Source of the DNA: Lotus japonicus
Lineage: Eukaryota; Streptophyta; Magnoliopsida; Fabales; Fabaceae
Direction: 5' to 3'
Length of the DNA: 64,000 nt
NCBI RefSeq assembly: GCF_012489685.1
Contig: NC_080042.1
Span: 45,002,066-45,066,065 of the forward strand
Position numbers and translations under genes: made by a program. Under the pieces are notes generated by a model. That model was not told where the DNA came from and made no database searches. It saw only the letters and a list, made by a program, of their open reading frames with translations. Positions 30,401 to 41,236 of the stretch are shown here, in pieces. How positions within the stretch are numbered: position 1 is the stretch's first letter; the number at the start of each line of letters is the position of its first letter.

Positions 30401-31390
30401 ATCCTATTATGTGTTAGTTGATTTAGAGGATTGACCTTAGTCATACTGTTTGTTATTTTCTTAAGAGGTTAGACCTTAACTCCTATTACTTGGATCGATT
30501 AAGGGGCTAGTCCTTGATCCTGTTATCTGTTTGCTGATTAGAGAGTATACACTACATCGTGTTAGATGATTGACCCCTGGGTCGTGCGTTTACATTAGTG
30601 GGGCGCGGTGTGGCCCTGGCAAGGGAATGAAGATACATCTAGGCGTAGACGGCGAGTGATGGATTGATGACTTGACGTTCAAAGGATAGAGATTGACTTA
30701 TGCTGTGTCTAATTATTATTCACACACTACTTAACTATGCTAAATCAAGCTAGGACTTATATTACATTACTCTAGGAAGTTGACCCTTTCTGCCTTGTTT
30801 GCTTTGTTTGTGTTTGGGCGGTCGGCAAACTGCCAGACCCTAACAGGTGTGTCTCTGAGGAGCTCTTGATTGCTGCAAGAAGGTGATTGGACTGATTGAT
30901 GATGAGACTTCCTTGGAGTGAGTGAACCAACCGAAGACTTGTGGAAGCAATAGTTAGATGTAAGGCTAGAGCCTTGGGTAGAGAAGCTTACCGTCATTGG
31001 TTGAAGCTCGTAGGAATGATTGTATTACTTACTTTGGTCTTGGGTAGGTTCCAATGCATTACTCTTCTGCAAATCTCCAGTGAGGGGATTGTAGGAAGTA
31101 TATTGGTCTTAGGGTGTTATCGCATTTTGAACTTTGTTGTCGGTTAAGACATTACTTCACTGTATATTTTATATGTCTTGAACATCCGTCGTCACTCACG
31201 GGTGCTTGCCTTGTCAAGGCCGGATGTAAGGGTTTGGGTAAGAGTGTGCACATCACGTTTTGGAAATGTTTTGGAAAGAAAGCAAACGAAAAAAAAAAAT
31301 ATACCCGCTTTTATCAAGTCCTTTTTGGAAAATCATTTTATTTCATTTAATAGGTTACTAATTGTGACCCCCAAAAGTCGGGGTGTTACA
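27444..31390. mobile_element. Solo LTR of a Ty3/gypsy element (3.9 kb)
   Basis: It begins TGTAAGGCCCACATTTTTAG and ends GGGGTGTTACA, the style of Tekay/del-type chromovirus LTRs. A perfect 5-bp duplication ACTTT (27439-27443 and 31391-31395) flanks it. No gag-pol is inside, so this is a solo LTR left by LTR-LTR recombination. A GC-rich stretch (28290-29220) yields overlapping ORFs on both strands without recognisable domains, and a 40-bp minisatellite lies at 29985-30540. Confidence 0.82.
29985..30540 (+). repeat. ~40-bp tandem repeat within the solo LTR
   Basis: Around a dozen units of the form GGATTAAAG(a/t)GG.TGGACC followed by TTAATCCTATTATTTGC. Four consecutive units start at 30179, 30219, 30259 and 30299. 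Each contains the inverted pair GGATTAA / TTAATCC, so each single strand could form a small hairpin. Outer units are more diverged. Confidence 0.8.
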
Positions 31391-31544
31391 ACTTTTACAC
31401 ATGATTGACAGGATAGGATAGGAGACAGGATAGTGTTATCCTATCCTGCTGGCGCAACAAACATTAGATAACAACAGGATATGATTATTATCCTGTCATA
31501 TCCTATCCTGTCCTGGTCACCAAACGGGCCCTATATGTATTGTT

Positions 31545-31870
31545 AAAGAGCCAATTGTCTAAATGCTTATGCTGTTTGCTGAAGGCCCAACAATGGTGTC
31601 ATCCCTAACCTTTGAAGTGTGATTAAGGGATACAAGGATCAACTTTTAGATGTCTTTGTTAAGAAGGCTTGAAATTATGTATGCTAGTGAACCAACAATC
31701 CAAAAAAAATGTTATATTTACTGTTAAAGAACCAATTATCTAAATGCTTATGCTGTTTGCTGAAGGCCCATGAATGAGGTCATCCCTAACCTTTGAAGTT
31801 TGGATAAGGGATACAAGGACCAACTTTTAGACATCTTTGTCAAGAAGGGCTTGAAACTATGTATGCTTGT
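31545..31870 (+). repeat. Tandem duplication (~185 bp, 2 copies) inside the CACTA
   Basis: Two copies share 'aaatgcttatgctgtttgct', 'catccctaacctttgaagt' and 'gggatacaagga', at roughly 85-90% by eye. They are noncoding and lie upstream of the transposase. Confidence 0.65.
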
Positions 31871-32651
31871 GCTCTCTTTTTACTAGTTTAGTTCGTTTGA
31901 CTCTTTTTTACTAGTTAGTTGTTTTAATAGGTAGATTTCTTCCACTTCTTTTAGCCTATTCTGTTTCTTATTCTGTTATGTATGTTCCTTTGTTGCTTTA
32001 TCTCACTTGAGAGAGGTTGTTCTCAAGAACTCTTTTATTCTTTATCTCACTTGAGTCAAGTTTATACACTTAATTTCAGCACATAAAACACATTCTTCTA
32101 TGCTCAAACATACAAGGCAGTCCAATGATTATGACATTTCACATAATCATTCTAGTAACTCAGAAGCAGTTCAGTATGGGTAAAAAAATATCCAGTGGTG
32201 CAAGAGAATACAGGAAATATGTATGAGAATAATTCCTTAGCTAAGACCACTTCTTATTATGATCAGGCTTTCATTCATTAGATCCTTTTTTGTATTTTTG
32301 GCTTTCATTCATTAGATCCATTTTATATATATGCTATATATACTAATTTTTCTACCTTGATATATAATGTGCAGATCTCAAAAGAACTCCATCAAAGCCA
32401 GCAACTTGGGTGCCAATAACTGAACAGTAAGTGATTTTTTTTTGGATAACTTGTTGGTTAATAGCATGTTTTGAAGGAGTCATGAATATACTTTATACTG
32501 TTTTTATAATTCTGGTACTAATATCATGTGCATGTTATGTTGTTCTTGTAGTGGTACTAATTTTATAGGAGTTAATTTGCAATCTTTTCATCTTCACATT
32601 AGTTATGTTGTAAATGTTACTATTTTTTATTGATTACTACAGAAAGTAGCA

Positions 32652-33967
32652 ATGGATAAGTCATGGATTTTGTTGCCACGAAATTCACCTGCATATCAGG
32701 AAGGGGTTAAGGGATTTTTAGACTTTGCCTTTGAGCGTAGTTCTGTTGATGGTGCAATATTATGCCCTTGTGGTCTATGCAATTTTAGAAAGTGGCTGAC
32801 TAGAGATGTAGTGTATGAGCACTTAATTATTAAGCAATTCCCGAGAAATTACACCTTTTGGTTTGATCATGGCGAGACCCATGAAGTGGAAATTGAAAAC
32901 AATTGTACTGCCAATGTGTCAAGTTTAGGACCAAACATTGTGAATGATGAAGATCCTATCCGAAACATGGTCAATGAAGCTTTTGGGGTCGATATGCATC
33001 GTGACAATGATTCAAATGAAGGCGTCCGTTAAGGTGAAGGACCAATGCCAAATGTTGGGCCACAAGGAAATCAAGCAAGAGAGTTTTATGAGTTGGCAAA
33101 AGATGGAGAACAACCATTGTACGAAGGGTGCACACGGTATTCTAAACTTTTTTTTATAGTGAAGTTGTATCATATCAAATTCCTATGTAAGATGACCGAT
33201 AAGGCAATGACAATGATAATAGAACTACTACATGATGCATTTGAACATGCACAAATTCCAAGTTCATTTTACGAGGCAAAGAAATATATAACCAAACTTG
33301 GTTTGGGCTATGAAAAGATACATGCATGTCCAAGAAATTGCATGTTGTACTGGGGTGCGGATGAAAACAGAGAACAATGCAAAACTTGTACCATGTCTAG
33401 ATGGAGAGAACCGAGTGGAAATGGTGAGAACTTGGTGTCAGAAGTTGACAAGTGCAAGAAGAAAGTGCCTCAAAAAGTTCTTCGTTACTTTCCTTTGAAG
33501 CCTCGATTGCAAAGATTGTTTTTGTCTTCAAAAACTGCTAATGATATGAGATGGCATGCTGTGTCTGCTAATAACAATGGCATGATTAGGCATCCCAGAG
33601 ACTCTGAAGCTTGGCAGCATTTTGACTCAAAAAACACTGATTTTAGTAAAGATCCTCGAAATGTTCGTCTTGGTTTAGCTTCTGATGGATTTAATCCTCA
33701 TAGTTTGTTGAGTGCGAGTAGTAGCATCTGGCCCGTTATTCTCATACCCTACAACACTCCTCCGTGGGTGTGTATGAAGCTGACATCTTTTATCCTTTCA
33801 TTGATAATTCCTGGTAAAAAACAACCAGGAAATGATATAGATGTTTACTTGCAGCCTCTAATCAAGGAGTTGAAGGAATTATGGCATGATGGTGTAGATG
33901 CTTATGATGCGTCGACGAAGGAGATGTTCAAATTACATGCTGCTTTGATGTGGACAATCAGTGACTA
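32652..33967 (+). pseudogene. CACTA transposase (Transpos_assoc plus Transposase_21), broken
   Basis: ATG 32652 opens 'MDKSWILLPRNSPAYQEGVK', the typical start of the transposase-associated domain, with Cys/His zinc-like residues (ILCPCGLCNFRKW, and later H). A single TAA at 33030-33032 interrupts the frame, which continues unchanged into 'GCTRYSKLFFIVKLYHIKFL' and the Transposase_21 region ('ITKLGLGYEKIHACPRNCML', 'ADENREQCKTC', 'VRLGLASDGFNPHSLLS'). The latter holds the D of the catalytic DGFNP motif. The protein ends after 'HAALMWTISD', where relatives continue with a long C-terminal part. The truncation coincides with foreign sequence at 33968, next to a MITE candidate. Confidence 0.88.
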
Positions 33968-33980
33968 AATAACACTAATT

Positions 33981-34271
33981 ATGACCTGATAAATAAAATA
34001 AAAATAAGATAATAAAATGTAACAACCTTAAATGAAAACTCATCAATTCTAATCAAGGCAAATAAAAATCCTAACAAAATCTAGAAAATAAATAAACTAA
34101 ATAAAAGTAGAGAAAATTCACCAAATCCAACCAAAAAAATCCTAAATTCTCCTAAAAACACCAAAAGCATGAACTAAGCCTGAAATGTCCTAAAATGACG
34201 TAAATGCCTTAATCAATCAATGAAACTACACACAAAATAACTAGAAAAAATAACCATAAATCTCGGGTCAT
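33981..34271. mobile_element. Candidate hAT-type MITE (291 bp)
   Basis: Ends ATGACCTGA and TCGGGTCAT are inverted repeats with one mismatch. Flanks are cactaatt (33973-33980) and cactaata (34272-34279), a 7-of-8 match that would suit the 8-bp duplication of hAT elements. The interior is A-rich and noncoding. The TIR is short, so this is tentative. Confidence 0.45.
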
Positions 34272-34279
34272 CACTAATA

Positions 34280-35305
34280 TTAGCGGCGATGGTACGGGGT
34301 CAAAGAATGGAGCGGGGGAGTTTGAAACCTCTGCATCAATCATAAAATACACAGATTAAACTGTAGGAGTTTGGGAGAGGAGGCTCTAACAGTTATCTCG
34401 AAGTAATATGAATTTGTCAACTTGAATCTTTCCTTTCTTTCATTGGTTTACTTGGTGGATTAATTGCATTTCCCATATCTCAAGGTTGTGGGGCAACTGT
34501 CCTAAAGAAAAGCATGTAAACTACCATTGTATTTGACATTAGATACTTCATGTACAGTTGGATAATCCATCATCCAATTTAATGATTTCTCTTGAGATCA
34601 CCCTAGGGATAGGGGAGGTTCTATTTGTTAATTATAAAAGCTAGTCGTCCTTTAGAAAGATAGCGCAAAGAAAGAACCGAGCAAACTGCTTTCACATCCT
34701 CTTGAACCGCTTGTCATATCTAAACTAGCTACTGGCAAAGTCTATGGCTATCAGTCTCTTGCTTTTATTTTACTTTAACAGACCTACCTCTTGTCAGGAG
34801 CGAATGTTATCCATGACTCATTCCCTTTAACGAATTAATCTCGCTCAACATCGTTGGAAAGTTAGAACTGTATTAACAGCTACTCTATAACGAATGTCTT
34901 AATGCAGCGCTAAAGATTTAATAACTAAAGATTTATTAACCATCTTTAGCCAAACAACATTTAATTGTATAAACTTACTTTTATACTTCATTCTTATTTT
35001 AGAATAATATTGCAAATCCATACAGATGATGACAATGGATCTTAGACTTCGTAGGAGTTTTATTCATTTTTAAAAACAAATAGGAATCTATGAGCAATCT
35101 GGGATTCGATTCAAATCCTCTTAGTTTTTTTTATTGAAAATGTTTAAGTGTGACTTTAATTTTATGCTGAAAAGTGAACAAGAGTTCTTTAAAACTACAT
35201 ATTCAGAACACTGAAATGGTTAATTTCGTTTTCATTGTTGAAATTTATGATATTTGGAAGCTTTTTATGCCAGTAACCTCAAACGCAGAATCAGTAACAA
35301 ATTAC
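34280..35305. other. No gene seen
   Basis: About 1 kb of AT-rich sequence without long ORFs or recognised motifs. It is the target of the gypsy insertion, and the bases after the element (43350 onward) continue it. Confidence 0.35.
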
Positions 35306-35310
35306 CAATT

Positions 35311-37421
35311 TGTCACGACCCAAAATCCTAAGTCGTGACCGGCGCCCAGACTACCACCCTAGCCTGGCAAGCCTCTTCCTCAACGAATCATTTTCCAAAC
35401 AATTTATTCAAAAATATCATTGTACACATATATAAAAACACTAGAATCTCTTTTGTAATTCCAATAGTTACAAATTAACAACATCTGTCAATAAGTTCTT
35501 CCATAACCAGTATTTTAAGTGAAATATAAAATCAACTCGAGCACTCAAGTGTCAACTCTTAAAATAAAATAATAAATCAAAATCTCAAATCTAAATCCAC
35601 CTAGGACTCCCTATAGCTGCAGATAACCAGGATTAAAGAAAAGACATCAATATGACAACCTGTCAAAGGAAATAAGTCGAATGATCTGAATCTGACAATG
35701 GTCTGCTACTCAGTTGCCTGAAAATCTGTGGAGGAAAATAAGGAATGGGGTAAGTCACAAAGACTTAGTGAGCAGTCAACAACCACCATGAACAGGAAGA
35801 GGAAACAGAATAGGCACGAGTTTTTCGCTCTCAACTCAGTATAAACAATCTATATCATCCATAATACCAATTTAAATCATTTCAACAATGAACTTGACAA
35901 AAATCATAAAGTTCATAAATAATCATTTCAAATAAATACAGTTAAAATCATATCCAGATACGAAAAACATAAAACCAGAAATATAATTTAATAGGGTCAC
36001 ACATGTAGAACCATGAGGCGGCTCCATCTCGCTGATAGCCCTCTCCTCCTAAGGGATGGCCTCTCCGATAGGGGTGGCTCCATCAAGCGGATAGCCCTTT
36101 CCTTTCTCAAGTCACATCGTGTCATTGGGGGAAGCTACATCTCATTGATAGCCCTTTCCTCTTAAGGATTAACTTACCCAAGAGGCGGCTCCATCTAACG
36201 GATAGCCCTCTCCACCCGGAATCATGTCATATCTCATCAATCTCATCGGGGGAAGCTACATCTCGTTGATAGCCCTTTCCGTGCACTGGCGGCTCCATCT
36301 AACGGATAGCCCTCTCCTCCCGGAATCAAACTAGCTAGGTGCACCTAGGCCGTTACCTCTGTTAACGGCTACGGGGTTCTATCAAGGATCCCCAAAACCA
36401 TTTTCTCAAATCATATCAAGTCTCATCAACAGTCTCAAAATCAGCTTTCCAATACTCATCAAAGTTTTTCAAAATAACATTCTCAACATCAACTTTCAAT
36501 GCTCATAAAAGCTTTTCAAGTTCACAATCTCAATTTCACATAATTTCAAAATTAAACCAATGTCATTCTCTTTTAATACCAATTCATAAAGCATGCTCAA
36601 AACCAGCTTCATAAAATCAACTTTCAGAGTTCAAGAATGATAATCAAACATATAAAAACATGTTTCCCCAATTTAGATGAATAAGCAATACGATAAAATA
36701 ATTAAATCAGTTATAGGATCATTAAAAATATGTCATAGTAGTTGAGAACCACTCACAACTATGAAGAATAACCACAATTGCTTTCAGCAATCCTACGACC
36801 ATCGAACGATCCACTTGCCGTCGAATCTGAACACAAAATTAACCTCAAACCTTCAGCATTTATTACCCTTTTGATATACTACCCATGAGCAACGTTAAAA
36901 TCCCCAAATAAGTAGCAAAGCCCTATAAATTAATTCTGCTTAATTCTAACATGCTATAATACTACTATTTAAATTGTAGGTTGTAGGTATACCTCCCTGA
37001 AGCCAAATAAGCAATTCTAAAAGAGTGGGTACTCTTCTCCTCTTTCAGAACACAAACCCTAACTCCCAAACATTTTTTTTTTCCGAAGCCATTCCATATG
37101 AATACCAAAACCTTTCTTCATGAATGTGCAATTTTCTTGGTGGTAATTAGTTTTGTTCATGGTGGAGAAGAAAAGAACACAGAAGAAGAAATGGAGGGGG
37201 GAAGCCATATGCCGTCAACGAGAGAAAGACGAAGAAGAAAAATAGAAAAAGAGAGAGAGTGTGTGATATAGCTTTTGGAAAAGAAATGGGTACTGGGGGG
37301 TTACGGGGTGTTTAAAAACCAATTAAGATAGTTTTTTTTTCTTATCTTTTATATTTATATACATATGTATATATACTATTCAAATCTTTTTTTTTTTTTT
37401 AACTCAAAACGAGTCGTTTCA
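35311..37421 (-). repeat. 3' LTR of the gypsy element
   Basis: Plus strand TGTCACGACCC...CGTTTCA, 2111 bp. It holds six related 40-60-bp units around 36005-36325 ('ggcggctccatct..cggatagccctctcc' and 'gggaagctacatct..ttgatagccc'). Near 37260-37400 it is T-rich. Confidence 0.9.
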
Positions 37422-37440
37422 ATCTTCCCTCCTTAAGAAA
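37422..37440 (-). promoter_or_regulatory. Polypurine tract of the gypsy element
   Basis: The minus strand reads TTTCTTAAGGAGGGAAGAT immediately before the LTR start TGAAACGACTCG. This fixes the element's orientation. Confidence 0.75.
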
Positions 37441-37692
37441 AATTCGTCCTCGAATTTTGAAGTTTTAACCAACCTTGTGTTTTCAATAGCAAGAGATGCT
37501 TCCCTCATATGATTACTCTAGCTTCCCAAGACATCTCTTACTAGATGGTCCTCGCCAAAGAACTTTCATTGAACTAATATTCTTAGAACATAGGTATCTC
37601 ACCATTTCTATCCACTATTGCTACCGTAACTCCATCTAAGATAAATGTTCACCTAACTCTACATCCTCATCACAAAAAAAATGAGAGATTGA

Positions 37693-37893
37693 TCATAGAG
37701 GTATTTCCGAAGCATATACGCATGAAACTGTATGAACTGTAGAAAGATTTGGCATAAGTGTCAATCGATAAGCTATAGGGTCATCCCTCTCTAAGACCTC
37801 AACAATCCAATGAATCTTTGACTCGGGTTTTTCCTTACTACCAAACCGTAAAACTTCTTTCATCGGAGAATCACGTAAAAACATAGTCACCAA
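37693..37893 (-). pseudogene. Gypsy integrase C-terminal fragment
   Basis: 'VTMFLRDSPMKEVLRFGSKE' and 'AYRLTLMPNLSTVHTVSCV' match the pattern of the gypsy integrase C-terminus (the '..F.RFG.KGKL.P.F' and 'P.VAYRLALPP.LS.VH.VFHVS' region). Many substitutions and flanking stops show decay. Confidence 0.75.
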
Positions 37894-38309
37894 TTGTCCA
37901 CTTTAAAGGGTGTGGTCTCCTATTGGCATAAGACTCTTTTTTTTTTTTCTCATTATAAGGTAATCAAACAATCATGAACCAACTGAGCTCTCTACTACAT
38001 ATTTTTCAAGCTACAAGCTTAGCTTTCTCATCTTCAATTCAACCTATTAGTGATATGCCCGCCTACCAAACAAGGCCTCAAGTGGTCCCTTCTTTATGCA
38101 AGACTAGTCATTACTATCCTAGGTGCATTACCTCAAAACAAGCATATATCATCCTAGATATTAATAGTCCACTCAAATTAGCAATCAAGAGAAATAAAAC
38201 AGTCCTTAAATTCAAGCAAGTCCTTAAAGCATATATAAAAAAAAAAAATTCCAAAATTGTGCAATGAATTGAGCTCCTCAATAATGATAAACACATGTTC
38301 ACCATGTAA

Positions 38310-38431
38310 ATAATCACTTTCATCTTAGTGGAGCTTAGTATATTGGCTGCAGTATAAGTATTATTCATGGGCAAAAAGAGTGCATACTCAGTCAATCGAC
38401 CCATTATCACTGATACAAAATCATCACGCAT
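38310..38431 (-). pseudogene. Gypsy integrase core fragment
   Basis: 'DDFVSVIMGRLTEYALFLPM' recalls the integrase core segment around the '.VDRLTKSAHFLPV' motif, with the catalytic Asp before RLT replaced by Gly. Only a few dozen codons are recognisable. Confidence 0.55.
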
Positions 38432-39319
38432 TTAAGTCATAAGAAAACCTAACACAAAGTTCATAACAATATTTTCTCACTTACTCAATGATATCTTAAT
38501 ATATTGAAGGAACATTTATGGCTTTTGTGCGTAGCCTTCCTAAACATGCAGAAACAAATTACTATGTCTTTCTGTATCTTTTCCCACTAATAAAATTTCT
38601 TCCCATCTTAATACCTTTTGATTAGAATCTGAATGTATGGTTTAAGAATAATAATAATGATATAAGTCCACTAATGTGTGTATTAAGCACACACAACTAT
38701 CATCCAAGTCATAAAATGTCATCAGAGTCTACTGAAAATGTGGAACCTTTTCACTTTGAACAACCTCCACCATCTTCACCACTTACCGGTCTTGACCCTT
38801 ATCATATTTAACATCATCAACCGAAGGAGAATCAATTTCCATGTGAACCAACAATGAGTTGGATCAAGAAACCCAAACCAAAATCTATTATCAGCAACTT
38901 CTAGTGTTATTCCTTATCTTAGGAATATAACCCAATAATGATTTAAAGATGCGGCTCATTAAATCCATAAAAACAAAAGTGGCATCACTAAGTCCATAAG
39001 AATGACTAATAACTCTTTACAGTCACAACATATTCTGAAGATTACCTTCAAAATGTCCTCTTTTCTATTCCTAATTTGTTGCTACACAAGTGACAACTCA
39101 TATTTTCAAAAATATTGAGCTCATTGCAATCAATCAGATCACTCCTCTATGCAAGTTAACTGATTTTTTGTTGTTCATTATGTACTTAATTGCATGGTTC
39201 TATCTTCCTTTTTCACAAACAAAACTAGCATCAAGAACCAATTTTATGGAAACTATATTCCCCTACTAGCCGGTACTTCAAGAGATTCTCCAATAATACA
39301 TTAAGAATTTCACACTCCA

Positions 39320-39430
39320 CAAAAAGAACTCTTCTGTTTTTATTTCCACTGATTGAGTGTCCTCTTATCCAAAGTCAAGTATCCATGACAACCCGTCCTT
39401 AGTAACCTCCTAACTTCGACCCTAAAATTA
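39320..39430 (-). pseudogene. Trace of the gypsy protease-RT junction
   Basis: The minus strand reads 'RLLRTGCHGYLTLDKRT', similar to the '.LLRKGCEGYLA.' segment that precedes RT in gypsy elements. No open frame of useful length surrounds it. Confidence 0.4.
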
Positions 39431-40510
39431 GATTATATGGTTCCCAACTTCACTCACCCTGAATGAGAAAGATGATTGTCCAGGTAATTCAGATCTCATA
39501 TACTTTGCTATGTTAGTCCAAAATATCATGATACCAAAAGATCACACCAAAATCAACAATTTCTAAAGCTACGCTTTCTACCAACAACTCTCAATCCCCA
39601 ATGGATATCTCGAATTAATAGCGCACATAATCAACCATCAACAACTCCTTCAAAGCATTTGAATGTAATAATGATAAGAATCACAATATGTAATATTCAA
39701 ACTTAAAATATATATATATACATATCTATCAATATGTGTCTCTTCGTGTATATATGACAGCACATATCTTTCTCAATATTTCCCAAGAATAGCGCGACAA
39801 AAAGTCTTAAGCCAAGAGTCAATTTCAGTATCATGTTAAAACTAATCTAATGTAACTAACGTTTCTATAAGATACAAGGCAACCTTGTACCAATCTGATC
39901 CAATAAAATTGTAACAATGATCTTACGCCACACATCCAACCTGCCATTTTAATAACTCAACACCTTTCGCAAATTGAAGCTTCAAAACCAATTCCAATTA
40001 AGCATTAATAACTTGGTTATAAAACTTCTCTAGATTCTATTCCCAAAGATTATGAATGTCCAAAGTGACCTTTGCATCACCACAAATTCCTAAAGCCAAA
40101 TGCCACACAAGTGTTGTAAGGGTCAGAGAAAATGCTAAAGACGCTCCTATGTATGCTTATCCACGACTAGAGGAAGTTGCACCACAACCACAAGACAATC
40201 CTCCATAATATGACTTATCTCCATGCACTAATTGCACACCCTACTTTCTCCAAAGAAAGCTACATCATGAATCTTTTGACAAGCAAAACAAGGCGTAGAA
40301 AATTTATTATATGAATCTCCACAAGGCTTGAAGATTGTTCACTATAACCACCCTATGAAATCATTGTACTCAGTCTACTCTAGAAATCAAGCACTTGTGT
40401 CAAACCATCTATGACATTCTCCGAAAGAAAACAATCAATGAATCCCTATGAAAAATCAGCCATGCTAACGAAGGTGATCTTGTCGCTCTCGTACGCGTAG
40501 AGTCATCAAA

Positions 40511-40801
40511 CTAATCATATGCTACAACTCCCAGCTGAAAAATGTTAGTTCTATTGCATGTGTGAGAATCCAAGTGCTCTCTATAGACTCTCAAAGCATC
40601 ACTAATCCTATGTGGATTCTCACTTCCACTAGTACCAAAAGTAGGATAGTTAAGCTTCAAGTAACTAGTTAATGTGACCTTAGTATCTCTAGTGGTAACT
40701 ACTTGTTGTTGCTCTCTTCTGTCTAACCTCAAGATATTGCTCGTAATTTCCTTATGTAGGTTGTGCGGCAAAAAATCACTCAAACGCGTCATTGCAATCA
40801 T
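40511..40801 (-). pseudogene. Gypsy gag N-terminal fragment
   Basis: 'LKLNYPTFGTSGSENPHRIS' followed by 'FQLGVVAYD' recalls the gag pattern 'FLKLNPP.F.GS...P..FI...' and '..VELAAYQL'. It lies ~430 bases inside the primer site, where gag should begin. The frame ends soon after. Confidence 0.55.
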
Positions 40802-41220
40802 CTTATAATTCCCCTATACCAACCACAAGCTATATCATCCCTAAATTTCATTACCTCGATAAAAGCACATATACATTGACTACTTCAACGGATAACCAGT
40901 GCCTAACAGCAATGGTCCTAGGCTTACATTACAATGCCGACCACGACCGCCTTAAACAAGGTCCTAATAAGAAGCCTCATCTTCTAATAGAAATTCAAAT
41001 TTAGGTGGCAACCTCACTGAACAACGAATATTCATTGAATATAAGACATGACTCAGAATTTTGTGAATGAGGAACGAACTCAAATCACACTTGGAAACAA
41101 CACTAAGACTCTCATGAGGCGTTAATAGCATCTTTAAAGTAAGTTGTGCCGCGGTTCACAATTTACTAAAAAGATTCTATCTCTACCTTATGTCTGCAGC
41201 TATTAGGACCTACAGCCAAA

Positions 41221-41233
41221 GCTCTGATACCAA
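41221..41233 (-). promoter_or_regulatory. Primer-binding site, tRNA-Met type
   Basis: The minus strand reads TTGGTATCAGAGC three bases inside the 5' LTR, complementary to the 3' end of initiator tRNA-Met. Confidence 0.85.
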
Positions 41234-41236
41234 CTT

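Larger units (their letters stand above)
26512..31531. mobile_element. Non-autonomous TIR element inside the CACTA, split by a solo LTR
   Basis: The left end GGGCCCGTTTGGTG and right end of type CACCAAACGGGCCC are inverted repeats, followed inward by reiterated 'aggata' motifs in opposite orientations (26527-26600 and 31407-31510). TAT flanks both sides (26509-26511 and 31532-31534). Without the LTR insertion it is ~1.07 kb, very AT-rich and noncoding. The terminal motif suits PIF/Harbinger-like or related MITEs; the class is not certain. Confidence 0.72.
25299..33967 (+). mobile_element. CACTA (En/Spm) transposon, 3' end missing
   Basis: It opens CACTACAAGAAAAAGGGCA and is followed by dense subterminal GCGGCGGTT motifs in both orientations (25322-25590), the signature of CACTA ends. 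A CACTA-type transposase with associated domain lies at 32652-33967. The interior is interrupted by a TIR element carrying a solo LTR (26512-31531). I found no inverted CTTGTAGTG end further right, and the transposase stops mid-domain, so the 3' part was deleted. Confidence 0.8.
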
